47,109 nucleotides of DNA from Paludibacteraceae bacterium (GTDB lineage: Bacteria > Bacteroidota > Bacteroidia > Bacteroidales > Paludibacteraceae), in contig CAJOIZ010000015.1 of assembly GCA_905234835.1 (NCBI GenBank), positions 1-47,109 on the forward strand. Reading direction: 5' to 3'. This document shows positions 33,240 through 40,807 of the stretch, one piece after another. The notes under the pieces were generated by a model. It was not told the DNA's origin. It worked only from the letters and a program-made list of their open reading frames with translations, and did no database searches. The translations under genes were made by a program, and so were the position numbers. How positions within the stretch are numbered: position 1 is the stretch's first letter; every line of letters begins with the position of its first letter.

Positions 33240-33454
33240 TACGACAAGCAAGTGGTATCTTTGTCACTTGCTTGTCGTATGGAAAGAATCATACGGTTAT
33301 ATTGAGCAGATGGCACTGGTGTTACGGATATTATCTGCACCTCTATAACAACAGAAAGTTACCTACACAGATAACCTTCTGTCTTTTTCTTTTATTGCCT
33401 GCGAATTTAATTCGCAGAACTTTCGTTGTTGTAGCGGCTGGGCGCCGCTTTTTT
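33240..33454 (+). ncRNA. Candidate structured RNA
   Basis: Starts with a 15-bp perfect inverted repeat (33240-33254 and 33265-33279) whose 10-nt loop contains TATCTTTG, a -7-like element. Then come stems CGTATG/CATACG (33276-33295), GCAGAT/ATCTGC (33307-33337) and CAGAAAGTTA/TAACCTTCTG (33352-33381, one mismatch) followed by TCTTTTTCTTTT. A 9-bp palindrome follows (33399-33417), then a terminator (33433-33454). A 12-codon frame MALVLRILSAPL (33310-33348) could be a leader peptide. No Rfam family recognised; expression is unproven and no -33 TTTG is at the right distance. Confidence 0.4.
33433..33454 (+). terminator. Rho-independent terminator
   Basis: AGCGGC-TGGGC-GCCGCT followed by six T. 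Confidence 0.75.
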
Positions 33455-33557
33455 CTTTGTCAATTAGCCCCGAAATAATCGTGCCCTTGTGGCTAAGAAT
33501 CTGATTCGGGTTATTTCATACAGGATGATGAAGATACTACATTTTTTAGACAAATTC

Positions 33558-33589
33558 TTTGCATATCTGATTTATTGTCCGTACCTTTA
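33558..33589 (+). promoter_or_regulatory. Promoter of the 1621-aa surface protein
   Basis: TTTG (33558-33561), 20-nt spacer, TACCTTTA (33582-33589; last base off consensus); about 50 nt before the ATG. Confidence 0.6.
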
Positions 33590-33639
33590 CACGCCTTATT
33601 CGCTTTTTTTATTATAAAGTGTAACCAAATAGTCTGATT

Positions 33640-36600
33640 ATGATAAGATTACGGGTTTCGGCATTGTTTGTCATGCTGTTGATGACATTGTTTGTCTCAT
33701 TTCCGTTACACGCTGCTTTCACTCTTACCCACAAGACTGACGGCCCGACGGGAGTACAGGAAAACGGGATGCAGGCTGTGCATACCGACTATCAAATCAT
33801 GTATGCCAAGCCCGGCGAAACGGTGTATCTCTACCGCCCGGAGCGGTGTACATTTGTGGGGTATGTACGTTGGTACTGCTATGATACCGACCGCACTGTA
33901 CCGGCTTGGTATTCCGCAGAAGATTCGCCTACTGATGTGGCAATTCCCCGTATTCAGAGTACATGGTCAAAAGATACGTTGGCAGCATCCCTCAAATTTA
34001 AGGCAAGAAACGAATATGGTTGGTTTGGCTATAGTTTGATGGGACCGGCGGAAACGGGTAAAGCAACAGCTGGAGATGGAAATTTTGTCGAGATCAAATA
34101 CACTATGCACAAGGGTGATTCGATCTATCGTATTGCGTGTGACCAAGGTATTTGGAATAATTATTCACCCGCTACTTGGGATAACAATATGAAAATGACC
34201 GAACCGACACTCTCCAAACGTACTATATATGAAATTCGTCCTGCTGCATGGATGGCGGATAGTTTGGAAAAGCACTTCAAAGTAACGCCCGAAACACCGA
34301 ATGACAACTATTTGGAGGAACACAAGATGATAGCCCCGACCGGGCGTCAGCTCTATATCGGACCGGATATGATGTGTCTTGGAGCGCCTAATAACGGAAC
34401 GAAAGTAGCAGTAGGTCAATATACGTATTATGCGCTTACCAATTATTATTACATCAATAGTCAGGGCAATGTGACTGCGGCGGGAGATAAATCCAAATGG
34501 AAATGGTATAAGGATGGCGAGTATGATTCTTCCATCTCTTTTTATGCTAAAGGAGCTCAATTTGCAGGGGTCAGCAGTCCGACGCCCGATACGGTGGTCT
34601 ATACCTTGAAATATAACCCTTCAGACGGGTACTTCTTCAATGTAGCACGATTCACAGTCATATACATGGCTGCGGATCAGGTAGGACCTTCTATCAATGT
34701 GCCTGCTCCTACTAAGAAAATGGAGAAGATCTACGAGGAGACTTTCAACTACGACCGCCCGGGTACTACCGATTTTGCATTTTGGGATGGATATTTTGAT
34801 GTCGATGAATCAACCTATGGATATTATACAAAAAATATAGATCCTTTAAGCAGACAAACAGAACGAAATAAAATTACATGGAGTGAGTATGCCGTGACGA
34901 ACCGGAAATCCGTCTGGGTTTCTTCAGGAACAGCCCCGCAAGTCTATCAGCATGTGGATGGAAAAGGAAACGAAGCCAATAATGCGAAAGAAGGCTATAT
35001 GCTCTATTGCGACGGTTCGCAAAACCCCGGACAGGTGTTCAATCTGAAGGTGAATGCCGATCTCTGCCCGGGTTCCACCATGTATTTCTCTGCATGGCTG
35101 TGCGATGCCTCCAGTACGGGTTCGGGTAAGAGTGCGCCGAACATGGATTTCGTGGTAACAGGTATTGATGAATTGGGCAACGAACATGCGCTGACGACGT
35201 TTACAACGGGTGAATTTGGTATTAATGCAGGGATTCTAGATGGTATGAATCGTGCAATATGGTACAAAATCATGTTCCCCGTGAAGTTCGATGCAGGAGA
35301 CACCTACCATACTTATCGTCTGCGTATCACGAACAAGAGTACTTCCTCCGACGGTAATGACTTTGCCATCGACGATATCCGTATCTACGTACAGAAACCG
35401 CCTGTAATGCCTATTCAGGCATCAACCTCAGACTGCGTGGACAAAGCGGTGGACAGCATTCGTACCTACCTGCGTATCGACTACCAGGAGATTGACCATC
35501 AAGGAGACCCTCTCTATTACCAATGGAGGGAAGGAAATAAAATTGTTCGCAGCCCATACTTCAACGTGGACAGCGCTTCCACCACATTCGGCAAGGTGGA
35601 AATTCTGCCTACCGATGAGGCCATTGAGGCAAGCGGGAACACCTGCACGGATCTGTTCGACTTTGATAGGCAGTTCCGTGACACCAAAGTGCCTGTGGTA
35701 CGCTACATCAAGGAGCAGGTGGACAATGTGAACGAGCGCTACGTAATGTATATCGCTATGCCGATGGAGGTGCGCATCAATCATGATTACACCGGTTTTG
35801 TCGCCCAGAGTCCGTCTCAATTGGGTGACCGAACAGGGTGCGGCACGTTTGCCGATATGCTGATTGCCGGCGGCACGCGTATCACTATCAACGACGAGAT
35901 AACGTATGGTGACGATGTCATCACCGTCTGCGGACACCGCGAATATACCCTCAATATCGTTCTGACAAAGATTATCCAGGATGAAACGCAGGGCGAGTTG
36001 CGTGTGGATACGACACACTGTAAAGCCGACTGGTTGATTGGCGACTCGGTGTATGTGGAAGAACATCCGGAGATATACAGGTATTCGTTTGAAGATATCC
36101 GTTACGGATTGGAGTTATATCGCGAAAATGTGCAGGCAGGCATACGGATGGTGGACTTCCTCAAGCGTCATGGTTTGCTGACCCTGGATACCGCCGGCAT
36201 CACGATGAGTCCGGGTATCTCACTCAGTTACACTGCTTTCCCGCTGGAAGGTTCGGCTAAAGACGCTGTGGCGGATACGATTATACCGGTTTGCACCACG
36301 CCACGCTTCCTGCATATCCAGCCCGCTGTGCCGGCATCAAATATGATGGCAGTTGGTACGTCCGCAGAGGATGATGAAGGTCTGCCGGATGTGGTGAAGA
36401 GCCGTCCCCGTGTTGTACGCATATCGGACGCCCGCAGACGGGAAGGATGGTTCGATGTGCCGCTCTATCGCATAGGTGATGAAGGAGAATCGTATGTCAT
36501 AGACAGCATATATACTATTTCTTCTACCGATCCGAACTGGCATCTCGTCAAGTTGATTTCGGACCATAATGAGATGCATGTGAAAGACACCATCCATTTA

Positions 36601-38505
36601 GGAAATAAAGAAGACCGCAATGATCCTGTCAATGCCGCCATACGGAGTCTGTCCCCGGGTTACGACTACACCTTCCATGTAGCTTTCGTAGGCGAGAGCG
36701 ATGAAGACAATTGCGACCGCGGCTATACGTATTTCACCCTGCGTATCGTGCCGGACGAAGTGACTTGGCTGGGAGGTGACTGGAACCTGGATGCAAGCTG
36801 GGACTATGCCATCCCGATGGATACAACCAACGTCATCTTGCAGGCGCAGGATTATAATGTCACGTTTGCCGCCGATCCCGCCGAGTCATACGACTTCAAC
36901 TACACGCGCAATAAGTGCAAGAACATCTACATTCCTGCCGGTGCTTCGATGGCGGGACAGGAGAATCTGGAGATTCGAGGCACGGCGTATGTTGATATAC
37001 CCGTTCTGGCACAGAATTGGGCATTGACTTCTGTTCCTATCAAGGGTATCGTCAGCGGCGACCTGTTCGTCTCGCAGAACGAAAGCAGCGACCCGTTCAC
37101 AGTAGCCAATATCAACCATTCGGGTACGGGAACCATTGCCCACGACCGTTATACCTTCGAGGTATATGACTCCCCGTATGACGCTACGGAAAACAAATGG
37201 ATTCGTCCGGACAGTATTCTCGACCGCCCGATACGACCGGGTGACGCGGTGATGATTGGTATTGACTGTGCGAGCGCATCGGCGACTCCCGTTATCCGCC
37301 TGCCGAAACCGGACAATATGTATCATTATTATGACGCCAACTCGCATAAATGGCTTGCGGACAACGTGAACATAACATCAGACCTGCGTGCCGACCTCGG
37401 CAAACCTGCATGGAACGGCGAAAGCATGTTCACACTCAACCGCGCATACAACGGTGTCTATCTGTTCGGAAACCCCACGTTCGGATATATCGACCTCACG
37501 CAGCTGGTTGGGGACAACAGCACGAAACTGACGGGCAGGTATTACATGGAAACTGACGGCATAAACGCACTGCCGTCGGGCAGTATCGACTGGGCTGTTA
37601 TCAATCCCGATGCGGCTCATGTGCTTCTGCCGCCGTGCCGCGGTGTGTTGCTGGAGGGAAAGAGCGAATCCGACCAACTTGAGATAAACGTATCCACTGC
37701 ACATGTTAGCGCACCTGCTACACCTGCACCGAGACGGACACCGCAATACGCCCCGTTCGTCGCTGGAAACGGCACACCGATAGGCAGAAGAGGAACCCTT
37801 GAGACGGAATACTTCATCAGCGAATGGAGTATGGAGATTGAAGAGTTCTTTGAACCATTGGTTAATTCGGTCCTCCCGAGACTGCGTATTGAGCGCACGC
37901 TGCAAAAGAACGGGTATTTCAACACCCTCTGTCTGCCTTTCAGCCTTACTGCCGATGAGATTGCAGCAAGTCCGCTGGCGGGATGCGAAATCTATACCTT
38001 TGACTACGCAGAGAAGATCGGGGACAAGCGCCTGGATATCTATATGAACGAAGCGGAGGAGATAGAGGCGGGTGTGCCGTATCTCGTCAAGTGGTCAGAT
38101 ACGGGCGAACTGCTGACCGAACTGCTGTTCACTAACGTGAGGATTGAAACAGCGATAGGACTGACGGCAGGAGACGGCATCCAGTTCGTGGGCAATATCA
38201 AGCGCGGACAGATGGTCTATGAGGACCGAAACAACCTCTTTGTGGCGGACAAAAACACGCTGAAGTGGCCCAACACCAACAACCCCATGCGCGGCTTCCG
38301 TTCCTATTTCCTCATTCCCGAGTCAGGTCCGTCGGGCGTACCGCAAGGAACACCGGCAAGACTCCTTGTGCGCGCCAAAACACCCACAGGCAGCGACAGC
38401 CCGCAGAGTGAAGGGATGAACGTAAGGAAAATCATGAAAAACGGAACGCTCTATATCCTGCGTGACGGAAAACTGTACGATACATTGGGAAAATCTGTTC
38501 GTTAA
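33640..38505 (+). CDS. Giant secreted surface protein with conserved C-terminal module
   Basis: 1621 residues. Signal peptide (LFVMLLMTLFVSFPLHAA). The N-terminal ~350 residues are rich in Tyr/Trp and unassigned. A jelly-roll/MAM-like domain lies around 430-590 (FNLKVNADLCPGSTMYFSAW ... SDGNDFAIDDIRIYV). A second region from about 1040 (TWLGGDWNLDASWDYAIP, CKNIYIPAGASM) resembles tandem beta-sandwich parts of large Bacteroidales adhesins. From about 1423 (GYFNTLCLPFSLTADEI) comes the module also found in the 653-aa protein at 10646, ending in the tail KIMKNGTLYILRDGKLYD. No enzymatic motif seen. Likely exported and surface-attached; ligand unknown. The 53-aa ORF at 38529 follows by 23 bp. Confidence 0.85.
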   Translation: MIRLRVSALFVMLLMTLFVSFPLHAAFTLTHKTDGPTGVQENGMQAVHTDYQIMYAKPGETVYLYRPERCTFVGYVRWYCYDTDRTVPAWYSAEDSPTDVAIPRIQSTWSKDTLAASLKFKARNEYGWFGYSLMGPAETGKATAGDGNFVEIKYTMHKGDSIYRIACDQGIWNNYSPATWDNNMKMTEPTLSKRTIYEIRPAAWMADSLEKHFKVTPETPNDNYLEEHKMIAPTGRQLYIGPDMMCLGAPNNGTKVAVGQYTYYALTNYYYINSQGNVTAAGDKSKWKWYKDGEYDSSISFYAKGAQFAGVSSPTPDTVVYTLKYNPSDGYFFNVARFTVIYMAADQVGPSINVPAPTKKMEKIYEETFNYDRPGTTDFAFWDGYFDVDESTYGYYTKNIDPLSRQTERNKITWSEYAVTNRKSVWVSSGTAPQVYQHVDGKGNEANNAKEGYMLYCDGSQNPGQVFNLKVNADLCPGSTMYFSAWLCDASSTGSGKSAPNMDFVVTGIDELGNEHALTTFTTGEFGINAGILDGMNRAIWYKIMFPVKFDAGDTYHTYRLRITNKSTSSDGNDFAIDDIRIYVQKPPVMPIQASTSDCVDKAVDSIRTYLRIDYQEIDHQGDPLYYQWREGNKIVRSPYFNVDSASTTFGKVEILPTDEAIEASGNTCTDLFDFDRQFRDTKVPVVRYIKEQVDNVNERYVMYIAMPMEVRINHDYTGFVAQSPSQLGDRTGCGTFADMLIAGGTRITINDEITYGDDVITVCGHREYTLNIVLTKIIQDETQGELRVDTTHCKADWLIGDSVYVEEHPEIYRYSFEDIRYGLELYRENVQAGIRMVDFLKRHGLLTLDTAGITMSPGISLSYTAFPLEGSAKDAVADTIIPVCTTPRFLHIQPAVPASNMMAVGTSAEDDEGLPDVVKSRPRVVRISDARRREGWFDVPLYRIGDEGESYVIDSIYTISSTDPNWHLVKLISDHNEMHVKDTIHLGNKEDRNDPVNAAIRSLSPGYDYTFHVAFVGESDEDNCDRGYTYFTLRIVPDEVTWLGGDWNLDASWDYAIPMDTTNVILQAQDYNVTFAADPAESYDFNYTRNKCKNIYIPAGASMAGQENLEIRGTAYVDIPVLAQNWALTSVPIKGIVSGDLFVSQNESSDPFTVANINHSGTGTIAHDRYTFEVYDSPYDATENKWIRPDSILDRPIRPGDAVMIGIDCASASATPVIRLPKPDNMYHYYDANSHKWLADNVNITSDLRADLGKPAWNGESMFTLNRAYNGVYLFGNPTFGYIDLTQLVGDNSTKLTGRYYMETDGINALPSGSIDWAVINPDAAHVLLPPCRGVLLEGKSESDQLEINVSTAHVSAPATPAPRRTPQYAPFVAGNGTPIGRRGTLETEYFISEWSMEIEEFFEPLVNSVLPRLRIERTLQKNGYFNTLCLPFSLTADEIAASPLAGCEIYTFDYAEKIGDKRLDIYMNEAEEIEAGVPYLVKWSDTGELLTELLFTNVRIETAIGLTAGDGIQFVGNIKRGQMVYEDRNNLFVADKNTLKWPNTNNPMRGFRSYFLIPESGPSGVPQGTPARLLVRAKTPTGSDSPQSEGMNVRKIMKNGTLYILRDGKLYDTLGKSVR

Positions 38506-38528
38506 ACTTGGAAAAACCTTAAGCAACG

Positions 38529-38690
38529 ATGAAACAACCGGCTACTTGCAATATAAAAAGACACTACATCACACCGCTGTCAGAGACGCTGACCTTTTTG
38601 GAAAGGCTGTGCGGCGAGTTTAACATCTCCAATGGCGGCGACCCGGAAGCCGAAGCATTGTTGCGGGATTCCGCTCCCGTCATTGATTAG
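38529..38690 (+). CDS. Small (53-aa) hypothetical protein
   Basis: ATG at 38529, stop TAG at 38688. It reads MKQPATCNIKRHYITPLSET..., contains LTFLERLCGEFNISNGG and ends acidic. Starts 23 bp after the stop of the giant surface protein, so probably cotranscribed. It resembles short Bacteroidales proteins with a Y-x-x-P-x-x-E pattern, as does the 43-aa protein at 9589. Function unknown. Confidence 0.6.
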   Translation: MKQPATCNIKRHYITPLSETLTFLERLCGEFNISNGGDPEAEALLRDSAPVID

Positions 38691-38746
38691 TCCGAATTTG
38701 GTTATTATCCCCTCGGAAATCTAATTCCGCCTTGTATTTCCGCCTG

Positions 38747-39286
38747 TCAGATTAGTGCCACGGATGTAAGTCCGTTCTTTCCTCCTATCGTGTACCCGTC
38801 GTAATCGCCGTCAGCGGTATGCAGGTGATCAACCACTAACGCTTGTCCTTGTGCCATTACGCGGCAGGAGAAGGTGTCTCCGGCTTTCAGTTTGCTGTTC
38901 TCCACTTCCGCTACGCGCCAATGGTAACTGCCTGTATATTCCAACTCGCACACACGATCCGGAAGCCATGCTATACGAACTCGCTGCCCGGGCTGTAAAT
39001 CATCTGCCTTGACGGCTATCTGATAGACAAAGTCCGACTCTTCACCGGCATGTGCATAGGTGTTCAGCAGTTCGATTACCGAACGGCGCACATGTCCATA
39101 TCCTTTCTTGTAGCCCCACAAACGGCTGAGGGTGTCGGGACTGATTTCCTTGTCTGTTGTTTGTTTGATACGCAGACTCAACTCCGAAAAATCGGCAGGA
39201 CTATCCGGCTGGCAGCCGAACTGCGCCTCCACAGCCTGCTTGGCTTGCAGCACCTCAATACTGTCTATAAGAAAAGAAGTTGCCAT
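38747..39286 (-). CDS. Conserved hypothetical protein, N-terminal DNA-binding-like segment
   Basis: 179 residues from the ATG at 39286 (MATSFLIDSIEVLQAKQAVE); an upstream ATG at 39340 would overlap the promoter and is disfavoured. The N-terminal part FSELSLRIKQTTDKEISPDT, then LSRLWGYKKGYGHVRRSV, is the segment of many Bacteroidales hypothetical proteins that looks like a helix-turn-helix. The C-terminal half is beta-rich (QRVRIAWLPDRVCELEYTGS). Divergent from the kinase gene with interlocking promoters, which suggests linked control. Function unknown; a regulator is a guess. Confidence 0.75.
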   Translation of the reverse strand: MATSFLIDSIEVLQAKQAVEAQFGCQPDSPADFSELSLRIKQTTDKEISPDTLSRLWGYKKGYGHVRRSVIELLNTYAHAGEESDFVYQIAVKADDLQPGQRVRIAWLPDRVCELEYTGSYHWRVAEVENSKLKAGDTFSCRVMAQGQALVVDHLHTADGDYDGYTIGGKNGLTSVALI

Positions 39287-39309
39287 ATTGTTTTTATGTA
39301 AAATCGCTG

Positions 39310-39341
39310 CAAAATTACCATTTTTCTTGTATCTATGCAAA
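39310..39341 (-). promoter_or_regulatory. Promoter of the hypothetical gene at 38747-39286
   Basis: Minus strand TTTG (39341-39338), 20-nt spacer, TAATTTTG (39317-39310). Overlaps the opposite-strand promoter. Confidence 0.78.
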
Positions 39342-39357
39342 TTATGCTGTACTTTTG
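39326..39357 (+). promoter_or_regulatory. Promoter of the transmembrane kinase gene at 39367
   Basis: CTTG (39326-39329; one mismatch), 20-nt spacer, TACTTTTG (39350-39357). The ATG at 39367 is only 9 nt beyond the -7 element, so the mRNA would have almost no leader. Confidence 0.7.
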
Positions 39358-39366
39358 TACTCGTTT

Positions 39367-40527
39367 ATGTCTGTTTCAGAATTCACATCAGGTCCTTTGC
39401 GTGACCTCTCTGCCCGTGAATTGGGTGCTTCCGGCTTCTCGGATTTCGAGTTGATGTCGGATAGCGGTCATAACCGTGTCTATCGGGCGATGACGAGCGG
39501 CAAACGGGTGGTGCTGAAGGTTGCCAAAGAGGAAGAAGGCAACACGGCACGCAACCGATTGCTGCTGCAACGCGAGTATGACATCATGCGCGCTATTGAC
39601 TGCCTGTATGTGGTCAAGACATGGCAGATGACCGATGTGCCGGAATTGGGAAGGGCCATTGTTATGGAGTATGTGGCAGGACGTACGCTCAGTCGTTTCT
39701 TGGATGAAAAACCGTCATGGGCAGAGCGAAAACGGGTGGCGGACGAACTCATGGAAGCACTGGTGTTCCTGCATGAGCGCCAGATTGTACACGGCGACTT
39801 GAAAAGCGGCAACATACTGATTACCGATGCAGGCAACCATGTCCGTCTGATTGATTTCGGCTTTGCGGACAACGATGCCTATATAGCCAAGAATATCGGT
39901 TCATCGCCTTCTATCAGCACACTTGAGTCACTTCCGCATGACGCCTTAACTCCCCAACGGGACATCTATGCCTTAGGCAAGATGCTTGCGCTTCTTTTCC
40001 CGCATTCCGCCAAGCCTGTTATCCGTCGTTGCCTGTCTTCCAATCCGTGCAGCGTTCATCAGGTCCGCACTGCCTTGCATCGTCTCTGGCTTTTGAGGTG
40101 GCTGTTGCCCTTGCTTCTTGCTTTTGCTTCTGTTATTGCGCTCGTAATCCTGTTCTTCCCGCGACCTGCCGAACCTCTTCCGCCAACCATAGTTACGCGG
40201 ACCGATACGGTTGTTGTCATCACCCGACCGCCTGTGGACTCTGTATGGCTGCGTACACGGAATGAGGTGGACAACCAATATACTTCTCTCTATCGCGCTT
40301 ATGCCGATTCGCTTACCGCTATGCCGGAGAAGACTATGAACGCGGCTGTTCCCTTGATGGGTAACTACGGGAATAGAATGTTGGAGGAACATAACCGGCT
40401 CGTAAAGATCTATCCGCAATATGAGGATTCCTTGCAGGAACTCTATCTCTTGCATTTAGTCCGCGACCACAACCGCTTGCGAAACATCTACGAAGACTAC
40501 CCGATAATTTATTCCGATTCGAAATAA
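39367..40527 (+). CDS. Membrane-anchored serine/threonine protein kinase-like protein
   Basis: 386 residues from the ATG at 39367; a longer frame from 39280 would run back through the promoter. Kinase domain about 25-240: glycine-loop-like SDSGHNRVYRA, Lys51 (VVLKVAKEE), catalytic loop HGDLKSGN (His142, Asp144; Gly in place of the HRD Arg), DFG at 163-165, then DIYALGKMLALLF. One transmembrane helix (about 242-264, LLRWLLPLLLAFASVIALVI) and a ~120-residue extracytoplasmic C-terminus. Same architecture as the kinase at 14751. Substrates unknown. Confidence 0.85.
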   Translation: MSVSEFTSGPLRDLSARELGASGFSDFELMSDSGHNRVYRAMTSGKRVVLKVAKEEEGNTARNRLLLQREYDIMRAIDCLYVVKTWQMTDVPELGRAIVMEYVAGRTLSRFLDEKPSWAERKRVADELMEALVFLHERQIVHGDLKSGNILITDAGNHVRLIDFGFADNDAYIAKNIGSSPSISTLESLPHDALTPQRDIYALGKMLALLFPHSAKPVIRRCLSSNPCSVHQVRTALHRLWLLRWLLPLLLAFASVIALVILFFPRPAEPLPPTIVTRTDTVVVITRPPVDSVWLRTRNEVDNQYTSLYRAYADSLTAMPEKTMNAAVPLMGNYGNRMLEEHNRLVKIYPQYEDSLQELYLLHLVRDHNRLRNIYEDYPIIYSDSK

Positions 40528-40570
40528 AGCAATATCTCTCTTGACGGAATAATAGTAATTCCGCAACGTA

Positions 40571-40687
40571 TTTAGGGCTAATTAGGGCGTAAAGGGCAAA
40601 ACCTTTGCGTCTTTTCATTTGTTGCCGTTCCTTTGCACCCGTTTATCGCGTCACAGCACAACGGTGGTATATGATATATGTAAAAAT
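40571..40687 (+). repeat. Flanking element copy 1: hairpin plus promoter-like region
   Basis: TTTAGGGCTAATTAGGGCG followed by a stem GGCGTAAAGG/CCTTTGCGTC, a CTTTTCATTTGT tail, then GTTTATCGCGTCACAGCACA and GGTATATGATATATG. It aligns over ~115 bp with 44396-44510 at roughly 75-80 percent identity by eye. The stem keeps base pairs (G-U in one copy, G-C in the other), which points to a structured RNA or terminator function. Confidence 0.85.
40604..40635 (+). promoter_or_regulatory. Possible promoter of the MORN gene within flanking element copy 1
   Basis: TTTG (40604-40607), 20-nt spacer, TTCCTTTG (40628-40635; one mismatch to TAnnTTTG). The corresponding bases in copy 2 are degenerate. Leader about 165 nt. 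Confidence 0.5.
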
Positions 40688-40747
40688 ACGACGGATGTAG
40701 TTCTTTTTTGCATATTCATGCGCGAACAATCATAATGTGCCAAATAA

Positions 40748-40807
40748 ATGGAGGAAGCCGAAAATCCAATAAAGAGTAGGCTAAAAATAACAATGTTAAA
40801 ATCATGA
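40748..40807 (+). CDS. Putative leader peptide (19 aa) upstream of the MORN gene
   Basis: ATG at 40748, reads MEEAENPIKSRLKITMLKS, stop TGA overlapping the MORN start codon as ATGA. The EEAENPIKSR portion is shared with the small frame at 42842, with one synonymous (CCA/CCG) and one non-synonymous difference. The overlap would couple translation to the downstream gene. It could alternatively be a conserved untranslated regulatory sequence. Confidence 0.42.
   Translation: MEEAENPIKSRLKITMLKS
40750..40785 (+). promoter_or_regulatory. 36-nt leader element, copy 1
   Basis: Begins GGAGGAAGCCGAAAATCC; 34 of 36 bases identical to 42847-42882. Ends 18 nt before the MORN gene ATG. Confidence 0.85.

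Larger units (their letters stand above)
33100..33639. other. Intergenic region, hairpin-rich, before the giant surface protein
   Basis: About 540 bp with no convincing large gene. It contains the hairpin CCCGCAT-TCT-ATGCGGG (33186-33202), the candidate RNA 33240-33454, and the promoter 33558-33589. Confidence 0.6.

Noticed and set aside
33272..33478. 68-codon ORF in the candidate RNA
   Set aside because: It reads through both terminator-like stems and looks unlike a protein; the structured-RNA reading explains the sequence better.
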